NCBI RefSeq assembly: GCF_015476655.1
Contig: NZ_JABFHF010000019.1
Span: forward strand, 47,065 to 111,064
DNA from: Aquiflexum lacus
GTDB lineage: Bacteria > Bacteroidota > Bacteroidia > Cytophagales > Cyclobacteriaceae
Reading direction: 5' to 3'
DNA length: 64,000 nt
This document shows positions 26,633 to 35,305 of this stretch, in pieces (the stretch's first letter is position 1; each line of letters begins with the position of its first letter). Made by a program: the position numbers and the translations under genes. The notes below the pieces were generated by a model, which was not told the DNA's origin, searched no databases, and saw nothing but the letters and a program-made list of their open reading frames with translations.

Positions 26633-26663
26633 AAAGGTTATCTTATAATAACCTTTTTTTTTG
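26633..26663 (+). terminator. Intrinsic terminator after the 46-codon gene
   Basis: A 9-bp stem AAAGGTTAT / ATAACCTTT (26633-26641, 26648-26656), a 6-nt loop and a run of T. Confidence 0.85.
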
Positions 26664-26728
26664 TTGAATAAGTTTTTGTTTCGGTATCAAAAAAGTATTT
26701 TTATGGAAATCTCAAAACTTTTAACCAA

Positions 26729-28645
26729 ATGAGTTATATCCATTTTGACAAAACCCAATTAATCAACCTTAATTACTCCCTCGATAGGGAAATAATCAGA
26801 ACGAATAGAGGCGGCTGTTATACCAGTACCTCCATCATAGGATGTAACACCAGAAAATACCATGGCCTTTTGGTGGCCCCACAGCCCCAAATTGATGAAC
26901 AATTACATGTCATGTTATCTACTGTCCATGAGACAGTCATCCAAAGGGGGGCAAGCTTCAATTTAGGTATCAGTAAATTTCCAGGGAACTATTCCCCAAG
27001 AGGACATAAATACCTTGAGGACTTTGATTCTGAACCTATACCAAAGCTCACTTACAGGGTAGGTGGCGTTTTATTGCAAAAAGAACTTATTCTTGATACC
27101 AATAGAGACCGGGTAATGATTCGGTACACCTTATTGGATGCTCACTCACCAACCAAAATAAGAATCAGCCCATTTTTGGGATTTCGGGGATATCATAATC
27201 TTTCCAAAGAAAATGATAGAATCAATAAAGAATTTTCCAAAGTCCCCAATGGTGCAAAATTTCAATTATATCCTGAATATAACCCACTCTATCTACAGCT
27301 TTCCAAAAAAAATGAGTTCGTATCAAAACCGGATTGGTATTTTAATATTGAATACATCATGGAAAGGGAACGGGGCTATGAATATCAAGAGGATTTATTC
27401 GTTCCCGGATACTTTGAATTTGATATCAAAAAAGGCGAATCTGTAATTTTCTCTGCTGGACTTATTGAAGCCGATCCAAGTACCCGACAAAAAGCTTTTG
27501 AAAAAGAATTGGCAAGACGGATTCCAAGAAATAATTTCATTAACTGTCTCAAAAATTCTGCCGGACAATTTATTCAAAAAAGAGATGGCAAAACCCATGT
27601 AATCGCAGGGTACCCTTGGTTTGGTTGGTGGGGAAGGGACACTTTTGTTTCTGCACCTGGACTAACTTTGACGCAAGGCAATAAAGAGACATTTTTGGAG
27701 ATCATGGATACCATGATAACTGACCTTCAAGGCCCTCTTTTCCCAAATGTGGGCAGTGGAGTCATGAGAAATAGCACCTCAATGGATGCTCCCTTATGGT
27801 TTTTCTGGTCCCTCCAACAATATATAGAATTTACAGGAGATACAAAGACTATCAAAAAGAAGTATCTTGAAAAAATGAAAGGAATCATTGATGGATTCCG
27901 AAAAGGTACAGATTACAATATCCATATGTTGGAAAATGGATTGATGTATGGTGGTATGGATGGAGTCGCTTTGACTTGGATGGATGCTGTGAATTCTGAT
28001 GGTCCTGTTACTCCTAGAATCGGTTGTCCTGTTGAAATAAATGCGCTTTGGTACAATGCGCTTTGTTTTTATGCGGAACTTACTGGGGACCAAGAAATCC
28101 AAGCGTTATCGGAGCAAGTCAAAAAATCATTTGTTGATACCTTTTGGGATGAAGAAAGAGGATACCTTGCCGACTATGTCTCAGGTGGTTTCAAAGATTG
28201 GTCCATAAGACCCAACATGATCTTTGCCACTTCCTTGCAGTACTCCCCATTGGAAGAAAGTCAAATGGACAGTATCTTGGAAAAAGTGAAGTCAAAATTA
28301 CTGACTACAAGAGGATTAAGGTCTCTTTCTCCTGATGATCCAGGATACAAAGGGTATTATCATGGCAACCAATTCACTAGGGATATAGCCTATCACAATG
28401 GTACAGTTTGGGTTTGGCTCCTAGGGAACTTTGTTGAAGGTTACCTCAAACTCCACGGGAAATCAGGAAAACACTATGTTGAAAAAATCATTCAGGCATT
28501 TGACGGTGTGATGACTCAATACGGTGTTGGAACTGTTGCTGAAATCTATGATGGAGATCCACCACACAGACCAAAAGGAGCAATCTCTCAAGCATGGAGT
28601 ATTGGGGAATTATTGAGAATGATGTACATATTAGATAAAGTTTAA
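26729..28645 (+). CDS. Glycogen debranching enzyme family protein (amylo-alpha-1,6-glucosidase)
   Basis: 638 residues. The N-terminal GDE-type beta-sandwich (about 1-240; GGCYTSTSIIGCNTRKYHG near residue 28) is followed by an (alpha/alpha)6-barrel catalytic domain (AGYPWFGWWGRDTF near 293, GGMDGVALTWMDA near 408 and a C-terminal RPKGAISQAWSIGE). The layout matches glucan debranching enzymes of the GH133 type, which hydrolyse alpha-1,6 branch stubs. It is the first gene of an operon with a GT4 glycosyltransferase (9 bp gap) and a GH57 enzyme (4-bp overlap). No signal peptide, so it acts on intracellular storage glucan. Confidence 0.92.
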   Translation: MSYIHFDKTQLINLNYSLDREIIRTNRGGCYTSTSIIGCNTRKYHGLLVAPQPQIDEQLHVMLSTVHETVIQRGASFNLGISKFPGNYSPRGHKYLEDFDSEPIPKLTYRVGGVLLQKELILDTNRDRVMIRYTLLDAHSPTKIRISPFLGFRGYHNLSKENDRINKEFSKVPNGAKFQLYPEYNPLYLQLSKKNEFVSKPDWYFNIEYIMERERGYEYQEDLFVPGYFEFDIKKGESVIFSAGLIEADPSTRQKAFEKELARRIPRNNFINCLKNSAGQFIQKRDGKTHVIAGYPWFGWWGRDTFVSAPGLTLTQGNKETFLEIMDTMITDLQGPLFPNVGSGVMRNSTSMDAPLWFFWSLQQYIEFTGDTKTIKKKYLEKMKGIIDGFRKGTDYNIHMLENGLMYGGMDGVALTWMDAVNSDGPVTPRIGCPVEINALWYNALCFYAELTGDQEIQALSEQVKKSFVDTFWDEERGYLADYVSGGFKDWSIRPNMIFATSLQYSPLEESQMDSILEKVKSKLLTTRGLRSLSPDDPGYKGYYHGNQFTRDIAYHNGTVWVWLLGNFVEGYLKLHGKSGKHYVEKIIQAFDGVMTQYGVGTVAEIYDGDPPHRPKGAISQAWSIGELLRMMYILDKV

Positions 28646-28654
28646 ATTATTTTT

Positions 28655-29941
28655 ATGAAGGTTTTAATGTTTGGGTGGGAATTCCCGCCACATATTTCAG
28701 GAGGATTGGGCACTGCCTGTTATGGATTGGTCAAAGGACTGGTCCATCACAATCAAGACATCATCTTTGTAGTACCAAAATTATGGGGTGACGAAGAGCC
28801 CCTGGCAGATTTTGTCAATGCCAGCGATGTAGTGATTGACTACAGGGAGAAAAAATTTAAGAAAATATGGAAAAACCTTACATACCTCGAAGTAAGCAGC
28901 TTTTTGGTTCCGTATCTGGGACCCGAAGAATTCCAAAAATACACTGATTATGCGATTCACGATCGTACCGATGTAGACGAAAGTGTGTTTTCCAATAAAT
29001 TCGAATTTAGTGGAAAATATGGTAAAGATTTGATGAAAGAGGTGTCCAGATATGCCCTGGTAGCCGCGCAGATCGCCAAATCCAAAGATCACGATGTCAT
29101 TCATGCACATGATTGGTTGGCTTATCCTGCAGGAATTGCTGCCAAAGAAATCAGTGGTAAACCATTAGTGGCCCATATTCATGCCACAGAATTTGACAGG
29201 TCAGGTGAGACAGTCAACAAGCCTGTTTACGATATTGAAAGAGCAGGAATGCTTGCTGCTGATCATGTAGTTGCGGTAAGTCACCTCACAAGAAAGGTAG
29301 TCATAGAAAAATATGGTGTTCATCCGGATAAAGTAAGTGTATTGCACAATGCTGTACTTGATGCGAGTATTATCAAATCAAGTGTATATAAAAATGTTCC
29401 CGAAAAAATCGTGACTTTCTTAGGAAGGATTACCTTTCAAAAGGGCCCGGAATACTTCGTTGAAGCAGCCAAAAAAGTAATTGACCGAGATCCCAATGTC
29501 AGATTTGTAATGGCAGGAAGCGGCGACCTGCTAAACCGGATGATAGAAAGGGTCGCTGAATTGGGAATGGGGACAAAATTTCACTTCACAGGCTTTCTTA
29601 AAGGAAAAGATGTGGATGACATGTATGCCATCAGTGATGTATATGTTATGCCCTCTGTATCCGAACCCTTTGGAATTGCCCCTCTTGAAGCAGTTCGGCA
29701 TAATACTCCAGTCATCATCTCAAAGCAGTCCGGAGTTGCAGAAGTGCTTAGAAACGCAATCAAAGTGGATTTCTGGGATGTAGATGCAATGGCTGATGCC
29801 ATTTTTGGATTGCTTCACTATGACAGTATCTCCAAGATGTTCAAGGAATTGGGCAGCGAAGAACTTAAAAAATTAAAATGGGAGCATGTAGCTGCCAAAT
29901 TAGTAACCGTTTACGATAAACTTCACAAACAACAGCCATGA
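28655..29941 (+). CDS. GT4 glycosyltransferase, glycogen synthase-like
   Basis: 428 residues, two Rossmann domains. The N-terminal FGWEFPPHISGGLGTACYGL near residue 5 holds the glycine-rich loop seen in starch/glycogen synthases and related GT4 enzymes. The C-terminal half has FLGRITFQKGPEYF near 255 and the EX7E motif EPFGIAPLEA near residue 340 for nucleotide-sugar binding. Between the debranching enzyme and GH57 genes, it most likely builds alpha-1,4-glucan from ADP- or UDP-glucose. The donor is not determined by the sequence. Its stop overlaps the next start by 4 nt (ATGA). Confidence 0.9.
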   Translation: MKVLMFGWEFPPHISGGLGTACYGLVKGLVHHNQDIIFVVPKLWGDEEPLADFVNASDVVIDYREKKFKKIWKNLTYLEVSSFLVPYLGPEEFQKYTDYAIHDRTDVDESVFSNKFEFSGKYGKDLMKEVSRYALVAAQIAKSKDHDVIHAHDWLAYPAGIAAKEISGKPLVAHIHATEFDRSGETVNKPVYDIERAGMLAADHVVAVSHLTRKVVIEKYGVHPDKVSVLHNAVLDASIIKSSVYKNVPEKIVTFLGRITFQKGPEYFVEAAKKVIDRDPNVRFVMAGSGDLLNRMIERVAELGMGTKFHFTGFLKGKDVDDMYAISDVYVMPSVSEPFGIAPLEAVRHNTPVIISKQSGVAEVLRNAIKVDFWDVDAMADAIFGLLHYDSISKMFKELGSEELKKLKWEHVAAKLVTVYDKLHKQQP

Positions 29942-31152
29942 GAACTATTTGTTTCTACTTTCAGGTTCATCAGCCACTCAGAATAAAGCCATATCGTTTT
30001 TTTGATATCGGCGCAGATCATTACTATTGGGATGATTACAGCAATAAGAGTATCATCAGAAAAGTAGCTCAAAAATGCTACTTACCTATGAATGCCCTAC
30101 TTTTGGATCTTATCAATCACTACAACGGCAATTTTAAAGTAGCATTTTCGATTTCAGGTGTTTGTCTGGATCAATTTGAAGCCTTTGCCCCTGATGTTTT
30201 GGATAGCTTCAAAAAGCTGGTGGCGACAGGTCATGTTGAGCTGTTAAGTGAAACTGATTCCCATGCACTGTGTTCGCTAAAAAGCAAAACTGAGTTTAAA
30301 AGAATGGTCCAGAACCATAAAGAAAAAATCAAAAAGCACTTCAATGGTTACGAAACCAAGGTGTTTAGAAATACCGAATTAATCTATTCTGATAAGATTG
30401 GGGGGATGGTTGCAGAAATGGGATTTGAAGGAATGCTAACAGAAGGTGCGAAACACATTCTGGGCTGGAAAAGCCCCAACTTTGTCTATGAAAACGCTAT
30501 TGATCCCAATCTAAAGATATTATTGAAGAATTTTCAGCTAAGTGATGATATCGCTTTCCGTTTCAGCAATAAGACTTGGTCTGATTACCCATTGACCACA
30601 GAGAAATTTGTGACTTGGATAAATGCCTTGCCAATAGAACAGGAAGTAATCAACCTATTTATGGATTATGAAACATTTGGCGAACATCAATGGGCCGAAA
30701 CAGGGATTTTTGAATTTATGAGGGCATTGCCAAATGCAGTATTTAAGCATACCAATTATGGCTTTTCTACCCCAACTGAAGTGGTAAGAAATAGTAGGTC
30801 AATTTCCCAAATCCATGTTCCTATTCCAATATCTTGGGCAGATGAGGAGCGGGATCTGACCGCATGGTTAGGAAATGATCTTCAAAATGAAGCTTTTTCG
30901 AAGCTTTATGAAATGGAGAACAGGGTTGCGAAAATTGATGATGAAGAAATCCAAAGAGACTGGAATTACCTTCAAACCTCTGATCATTTTTACTACATGT
31001 GTACCAAATTCTTCTCTGATGGTGCCGTCCACTCTTACTTCAGCCATTATGACACCCCCTATGATGCCTTTATCAATTATATGAACGTTCTCAGCGATTT
31101 TATATTAAGGGTAAAAATTATGGAAGAAAAATTAGCTGAGGAGACTCAATAA
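29938..31152 (+). CDS. GH57 alpha-amylase/4-alpha-glucanotransferase family protein
   Basis: 404 residues, a GH57 catalytic barrel. The N-terminal QVHQPLRIKPY near residue 9 carries the family His. The predicted nucleophile is Glu147 in FRNTELIYSD, and the acid/base is Asp243 in LFMDYETFGEH. GH57 includes alpha-amylases, branching enzymes and glucanotransferases; the short length and lack of a C-terminal domain suggest an amylase or transferase acting on cytoplasmic glucan. Last gene of the debranching/GT4/GH57 operon, an order I recall from Bacteroides; a terminator follows. Confidence 0.9.
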   Translation: MRTICFYFQVHQPLRIKPYRFFDIGADHYYWDDYSNKSIIRKVAQKCYLPMNALLLDLINHYNGNFKVAFSISGVCLDQFEAFAPDVLDSFKKLVATGHVELLSETDSHALCSLKSKTEFKRMVQNHKEKIKKHFNGYETKVFRNTELIYSDKIGGMVAEMGFEGMLTEGAKHILGWKSPNFVYENAIDPNLKILLKNFQLSDDIAFRFSNKTWSDYPLTTEKFVTWINALPIEQEVINLFMDYETFGEHQWAETGIFEFMRALPNAVFKHTNYGFSTPTEVVRNSRSISQIHVPIPISWADEERDLTAWLGNDLQNEAFSKLYEMENRVAKIDDEEIQRDWNYLQTSDHFYYMCTKFFSDGAVHSYFSHYDTPYDAFINYMNVLSDFILRVKIMEEKLAEETQ

Positions 31153-31188
31153 CCAGCAAGTCATTTAAATAACATCAATAATTTCTTT

Positions 31189-31218
31189 AAAAGGCTTGTT
31201 CTGTCAAGCCTTTTTTTG
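31189..31218 (+). terminator. Intrinsic terminator of the alpha-glucan operon
   Basis: A 10-bp stem AAAAGGCTTG / CAAGCCTTTT (31189-31198, 31205-31214) with a 6-nt loop and a T-run. Confidence 0.9.
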
Positions 31219-31233
31219 TGAAAATCAAAAAAT

Positions 31234-31746
31234 ATGAAAAAAATAAATATTCTTATTCTTGGTCTTTTGATATCAATGATATCCTGTACTGTGTCCACTG
31301 AAACGAAAAAAGAAAGTGAACCAAAAGAGGAATTCATAGTGCGCTATGACCGCCCTGATGCAAGTATACTGAGAGGAGTATATATCCCAAAAGGAAAGGA
31401 ATATTTTTATACATCAGGACTTGTAGCCCCAATTAAAGACGAAAGCGCCCCAGTTGGTTCGATAGAGCGGTATGGCAATACCTATGAACAAAGCTTAGGT
31501 ACTTTGAAAAGAATTAAAGAAACAATCGCTGAGGCAGGCTTTACTTTGGAAGATGTCTTCTTTTTGAGGGTTTATTTGGCGCCTGATCAAGAGGGAAATA
31601 TTGATTGGAACGCTTGGTTCAAAGCTTATGGAGAGTATTTCAATAATGAAGAAAACCCAAACAAGGTAGCAAGGTCTACCATTGCAGTATATGCATTGGC
31701 CAACCCTGACTTATTGATTGAGATTGAAGCTGTAGCTGCAAAATGA
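31234..31746 (+). CDS. RidA-family protein with lipoprotein signal
   Basis: 170 residues. The lipoprotein signal ends SMISC (Cys at about 18), followed by a charged linker and then a RidA/YjgF/UK114 fold: EYFYTSGLVAP near residue 58, ERYGNTYEQSLGTLKRIKETI near 85, VFFLRVYLAP near 107 and ARSTIAVYAL near 147. RidA proteins hydrolyse reactive enamines in the cytoplasm; here the signal peptide places the domain in the envelope. The Arg of the active site seems to be kept (ARSTIAV). The next gene overlaps by 4 nt. Confidence 0.85.
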   Translation: MKKINILILGLLISMISCTVSTETKKESEPKEEFIVRYDRPDASILRGVYIPKGKEYFYTSGLVAPIKDESAPVGSIERYGNTYEQSLGTLKRIKETIAEAGFTLEDVFFLRVYLAPDQEGNIDWNAWFKAYGEYFNNEENPNKVARSTIAVYALANPDLLIEIEAVAAK

Positions 31747-32198
31747 AAAATCTGGCTTTGATAACCTTCCTTTTGCTTTCTTTTTCTTTGACTTCTTGTG
31801 ATGGAGAAAAAGTCATGAAAGCCATGCTGTGGGGATTTAACAAAATGGCAGGCGAAGGATATTTCCCGTCTCCGGAAATTCTTGCCCTTGGAGAATTTGA
31901 AGGGGCAGAAGTCTTGGTCTCCAAAATTATTGAAAATGGAAAAAATGAAAGTACGCTGGAATTAAGGCTTCATAATGGGAAAAGCCCGGAATTAAGGTTA
32001 AGTGAAGAAAATACTGCCCGTAAATGTGCTGAATTATATTCCAATGGCTATTCTAAAATCAACGATTACAAAACCATCAAAATTTCATTTATTCAAACTG
32101 ACCCGTTTAATACAGAAAACTTTGCGGTCAGTGAATATAGTTTTGAAGTGAAGGATTTATTGACAAACCAAACCCCAGAAAACTATGGATTTCAATGA
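31743..32198 (+). CDS. Small lipoprotein, unknown function
   Basis: 151 residues. Signal peptide with lipobox SLTSC near residue 19, then a mixed alpha/beta domain without known motifs (FPSPEILALGEFEGAEV, LELRLHNGKSPEL). It is coupled to the RidA lipoprotein upstream by an ATGA overlap and to the small membrane protein downstream by a 14-bp overlap, so the three are translated together. The function is unknown; its position suggests a role in the envelope. Confidence 0.65.
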   Translation: MKNLALITFLLLSFSLTSCDGEKVMKAMLWGFNKMAGEGYFPSPEILALGEFEGAEVLVSKIIENGKNESTLELRLHNGKSPELRLSEENTARKCAELYSNGYSKINDYKTIKISFIQTDPFNTENFAVSEYSFEVKDLLTNQTPENYGFQ

Positions 32199-32454
32199 AC
32201 AATTCAAGCATCCTCCAATCAATACCGGTGAATGGTTTTTGACCATTTTGATTACAAACATTCCTGTAATTGGTTTCATCATGCTTATAGTATGGGCCTT
32301 TGACAAGCAGGGGAACCCCAATAAAGCCAATTGGGCAAAAGCTAAACTACTTTGGTATGTCGTGGGTATAGGTATTGCCATTTTGGTTTTAATGCTGGTG
32401 GGTTTTGGTGCCGTCACTGGAATCTTTGACAATGTGCCATGGGATGATTTTTAA
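32185..32454 (+). CDS. Small two-span membrane protein
   Basis: 89 residues. Two hydrophobic segments, about 18-40 (FLTILITNIPVIGFIMLIVW) and about 55-78 (LLWYVVGIGIAILVLMLVGF), separated by a charged loop with DKQGNPNKANWAKAK. This pattern is common among Bacteroidota small membrane proteins. Third and last gene of the RidA cluster. The stop lies 8 bp from the convergent DUF2461 gene, so no terminator fits between. Confidence 0.7.
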   Translation: MDFNEQFKHPPINTGEWFLTILITNIPVIGFIMLIVWAFDKQGNPNKANWAKAKLLWYVVGIGIAILVLMLVGFGAVTGIFDNVPWDDF

Positions 32455-32461
32455 TCCCCAA

Positions 32462-33142
32462 TCACAAAAGCCCTTCTCCATTCTCCACATCCTCTGCGGC
32501 TTTGTTCAAAAAGTCATGGAAGGGCTTCATTTGTCTAAAAATCTCAATGGCGTGGGTCCTAAACGATCCATCCGATACCTTACTGTCTTTCAATGGGGTG
32601 GATACAATAAAAGATTTAAATCTCAACAATTCAATATAAGGATGGTCTGATTCATAACCTTTTGGACTGGTCTTGAGGGTCTCTCCCTGCAAACCCCCGA
32701 ATGTTTTTTGAAATTCAGATTGTCCAAGGATAGCCTGCAGTTCTTTACCTGAATAATCAATTTCTTGTCTTATTTTTTTCAAAACATCAGCGGGTGGCAT
32801 CCAAATACCACCTGCAATAAAACTCTGTCCCGGCTGAATATGAAGGTAATATCCCGGACCGGAAGATTTCTTTCCTCCTACTGAAAAGTAGGCTGCCAGA
32901 TTGGTTTTATAAGGATCTTTGTTAGCCGAAAACCTTACATCTCTGTTTTGACGAAAAACACAGTCTTTAGCCTTAAAACTTGATAATTCTGGCTCCCATT
33001 GTGTGACACCTTGTAAAATAACTTCGACATCTTCCAACAAACGCTCCCTGATTTTGAGATACCAATCTCTATTGGCATCCATCCAGGTTTTGTTGTTGTT
33101 TTGGGAAAGTGTTTCGAGGAATTTGAGATATTGATTGTCCAT
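32462..33142 (-). CDS. DUF2461 domain protein (TIGR02453)
   Basis: 226 residues, full length for TIGR02453/DUF2461, a conserved cytoplasmic family of unknown function. Hallmarks: FLETLSQNNNKTWMDANRDWY near the N-terminus, FRQNRDVRFSANKDPYKTN near 62, GPGYYLHIQPGQSFIAGG near 95 and SFRTHAIEIFRQMKP near 195. No catalytic residues have been assigned that I know of. It is monocistronic; the region upstream is repeat-containing DNA. Confidence 0.88.
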   Translation of the reverse strand: MDNQYLKFLETLSQNNNKTWMDANRDWYLKIRERLLEDVEVILQGVTQWEPELSSFKAKDCVFRQNRDVRFSANKDPYKTNLAAYFSVGGKKSSGPGYYLHIQPGQSFIAGGIWMPPADVLKKIRQEIDYSGKELQAILGQSEFQKTFGGLQGETLKTSPKGYESDHPYIELLRFKSFIVSTPLKDSKVSDGSFRTHAIEIFRQMKPFHDFLNKAAEDVENGEGLL

Positions 33143-33538
33143 GATAACAATAAAACTTATAAATTTTGAGATGGTTTTAACATTCCTAAATTAGTTTTTT
33201 TGCATCCAATGACCTGATTGACATGAAAAAGTTGCTGTTGTTTGACCCATTAGGGACTAAATATAGGTAAAAAATAAACGATTATTTGAGGAATTTTGTG
33301 CCTTGAGGCCTGCCTTTCCGGTACAAAATATATTCTACACCTAAAGGCACGGAAATCTACAATTAATGCTCTTTTCCTACCCGTATTTGGTCCCTAGCGG
33401 GGACTTATGTATAGATTAAGTGGTGGATTTAGAAATCAAGAATAGATTTAGCAAAGTAATGTGACGGGTTATTTTTTGATTAAAGGAAAACCCGACCATA
33501 AAACAGGTCAGGTTTCTAGTTGGTTAAGCTACCTATAT
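33143..33538. other. Intergenic region with short palindromes and a terminator
   Basis: About 396 bp. It contains a GTCCC/GGGAC palindrome at 33390-33404, part of a palindrome family found again at 42.6 and 60.5 kb. A partial inverted copy appears to lie at 33250-33360 (TAGGGACTAAATATAGG on one side, CTAAAGGCACGG on the other). On the minus strand a terminator lies at 33488-33515. No reading frame. Confidence 0.5.
33488..33515 (-). terminator. Terminator after the esterase gene
   Basis: A 10-bp stem AAACCTGACC / GGTCGGGTTT (one G-T wobble), read on the minus strand, with an 8-nt loop and T-rich tail, 24 bp after the esterase stop. Confidence 0.75.
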
Positions 33539-34141
33539 TCATTTCAAGACATTCTCATTTACCCAATCAACTTCTTCTTGCCGGATGGTATGGTCTGAAT
33601 CTTCAAAGATCAATATCTTTACATTACCACCCATTTTACTTATCAACTCACCTGATTCTTCAATCCTGCTCAAAGGAACATGCATGTCCTTGTGACTGGA
33701 TCCAATAAAAACTTTTGTACCTTCAAAATCACCTTTGTATTTGTCTCTATTCAATTTCTCCCCTATCAAACCGCCCGTAAAGGCAATCACACCGCCGTAT
33801 TTTCTGGCATGTTGGGTTGCGTATTCCAATGAAAGACAAGCACCTTGAGAAAAGCCTATAAAAAAGATCTGCTCTGATTTGAATCCTTGGGACTCCAAAT
33901 CTACGACAACACCATCAAGCATTTTTATGGCATTGGAAAATGCGGGCTCATTGCTGGAATCAGGGGCCATAAAGCTGTATGGATACCAAGTGTTTCCTGG
34001 TGCTTGGGGTGCTAAAATGGCAAAATCATCAAGATTTAGATATTCCTTCAAACTGATAATACTATCCGCTGACGCACCACGACCATGAATCATAATGGCT
34101 ACTTTTTCGGCTTTTCCAAATGCTGTTCCTGCTGTTTTCAT
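33539..34141 (-). CDS. Alpha/beta-hydrolase, carboxylesterase/phospholipase type (MhqD-like)
   Basis: 200 residues of the small serine esterase family (YpfH/MhqD-like): oxyanion IHGRGASAD near residue 20, nucleophile GFSQGACLSLEYA near 99 and DSDHTIR near 186 (His). A conserved Asp lies between. No signal peptide. ATG 34141 sits 1 bp after the stop of the VOC dioxygenase gene; a TTG at 34150 would overlap it. With the VOC protein it forms an operon of the dioxygenase-esterase type found in quinone-stress loci, where it may hydrolyse ring-cleavage or acyl products. Confidence 0.85.
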   Translation of the reverse strand: MKTAGTAFGKAEKVAIMIHGRGASADSIISLKEYLNLDDFAILAPQAPGNTWYPYSFMAPDSSNEPAFSNAIKMLDGVVVDLESQGFKSEQIFFIGFSQGACLSLEYATQHARKYGGVIAFTGGLIGEKLNRDKYKGDFEGTKVFIGSSHKDMHVPLSRIEESGELISKMGGNVKILIFEDSDHTIRQEEVDWVNENVLK

Positions 34142-34142
34142 C

Positions 34143-35093
34143 TTATGCAAAACTTTCGATATTCAAATTCACTTTCGCCAATCTTGATGCGATTTTATCG
34201 CGCTGGGGTTCTGCCCAATCAGGCAATTTCAACAATTCACCCAAATGTGCTTCATCCTCATCTATTGCGAATCCTGGTTCATCTGTAGCAATCTCAAAAA
34301 GGACTCCTCCAGGTTCTCTGAAATAAATGGATTTAAAATAGTTCCTGTCTTTTACCTCTGTCACATGATACCCATTCTCCATCAATATTTTTTGGATCTC
34401 CAATTGTGTAGAAGTGTTGGCTGTCCGGAAAGCAATATGATGAACTGTACCTGCACTTTGTATTCCCTGACGTCCATTATTATCCAAAACAATATCTACA
34501 ATGTCCCCGGGTTCACCTTTGGTTCCATATCGAAAACGGCCATTCTCCTCAGCTATGAATTTGTAATCCATAAACTGGGTAAGCAACTTTTCTGTCAATT
34601 CTTTAGCTTTGAGATTCAGGGTCGCTCCATAAAATCCCCTGATGGAATATTCCAAAGGGATATTGCCATAAGTCCAGCCTCTTCTGGAATCCTTGTCATT
34701 GGCAATCAACTCTATCCCCATACCATCGTGATCTTCAAAACGGATCAATTTCTCACCAAAGCGACTCAATCCGGTAGAAGTAGGAATATTAAACTTTGCT
34801 AACCTGTCTATCCAAAAAGACAATGAACCTTTGGAAATGGAGAAAGCAGTGTAAGTCAACTCACCTGTGCCTTTGGTCCCTTTCCTTGCACCATCAAAAG
34901 GAAAAGTGGTAAAAACTGTACCAGGAGTTCCGAATTCGTCACCAAAATAAAAATGGTATACATCCGGGGCATCGAAATTGATGGTTTTTTTGACCATCCT
35001 CAGTCCCAAAATACCTGTATAGAAATCAACATTCTTTTGAGGATTTCCTGCAATGGCGGTAATGTGATGTATTCCAGTGATCAGGGTTTTCAT
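34143..35093 (-). CDS. VOC-family ring-cleaving dioxygenase (MhqO-like)
   Basis: 316 residues, two vicinal-oxygen-chelate halves: HHITAIAGNPQKNVDFYTGI near residue 9, IRFEDHDGMGIEL near 117, TVHHIAFRTANTS near 217 and YFREPGGVLFEIATDEPGF near 258. The metal-ligand pattern His-His-Glu (His9 or 10, His near 219, Glu near 268) fits extradiol dioxygenases such as MhqO/LinE that open hydroquinone or catechol rings. It starts an operon with the esterase 1 bp downstream. The 210-bp region upstream holds two hairpins at the end of the YceI gene. Confidence 0.85.
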   Translation of the reverse strand: MKTLITGIHHITAIAGNPQKNVDFYTGILGLRMVKKTINFDAPDVYHFYFGDEFGTPGTVFTTFPFDGARKGTKGTGELTYTAFSISKGSLSFWIDRLAKFNIPTSTGLSRFGEKLIRFEDHDGMGIELIANDKDSRRGWTYGNIPLEYSIRGFYGATLNLKAKELTEKLLTQFMDYKFIAEENGRFRYGTKGEPGDIVDIVLDNNGRQGIQSAGTVHHIAFRTANTSTQLEIQKILMENGYHVTEVKDRNYFKSIYFREPGGVLFEIATDEPGFAIDEDEAHLGELLKLPDWAEPQRDKIASRLAKVNLNIESFA

Positions 35094-35165
35094 AGTTTTG
35101 GCGTTTTATTGATATTAAGTTACTGGATAATATGCAATTAGTAAATAGTGGCAAGTTGGTTTTTT

Positions 35166-35298
35166 AAACCTTTGAGGTCTCTAAGACCTCAAAGGTTTTC
35201 AAGACTAATCATATGAAATATACTTTCGGATACTTTGAGTCTAATTCAAATTTTGGTAATAAGACCTTCGGGTGCGCCGAGGCGTACCCAAAGGTCTT
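35166..35298. terminator. Two hairpins between the YceI and VOC genes
   Basis: 35166-35198 is a perfect 15-bp stem (AAACCTTTGAGGTCT) with a 3-nt loop. At about 35262-35300 a second stem, AAGACCTTCGGGT with ACCCAAAGGTCTT (one mismatch), surrounds a GCGCCGAGGCG-rich loop. Both follow the YceI stop on the minus strand and can end its transcript. The first sequence type recurs in many Bacteroidota genomes as a repeat. Confidence 0.65.
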
Positions 35299-35305
35299 AA
35301 AGGTT

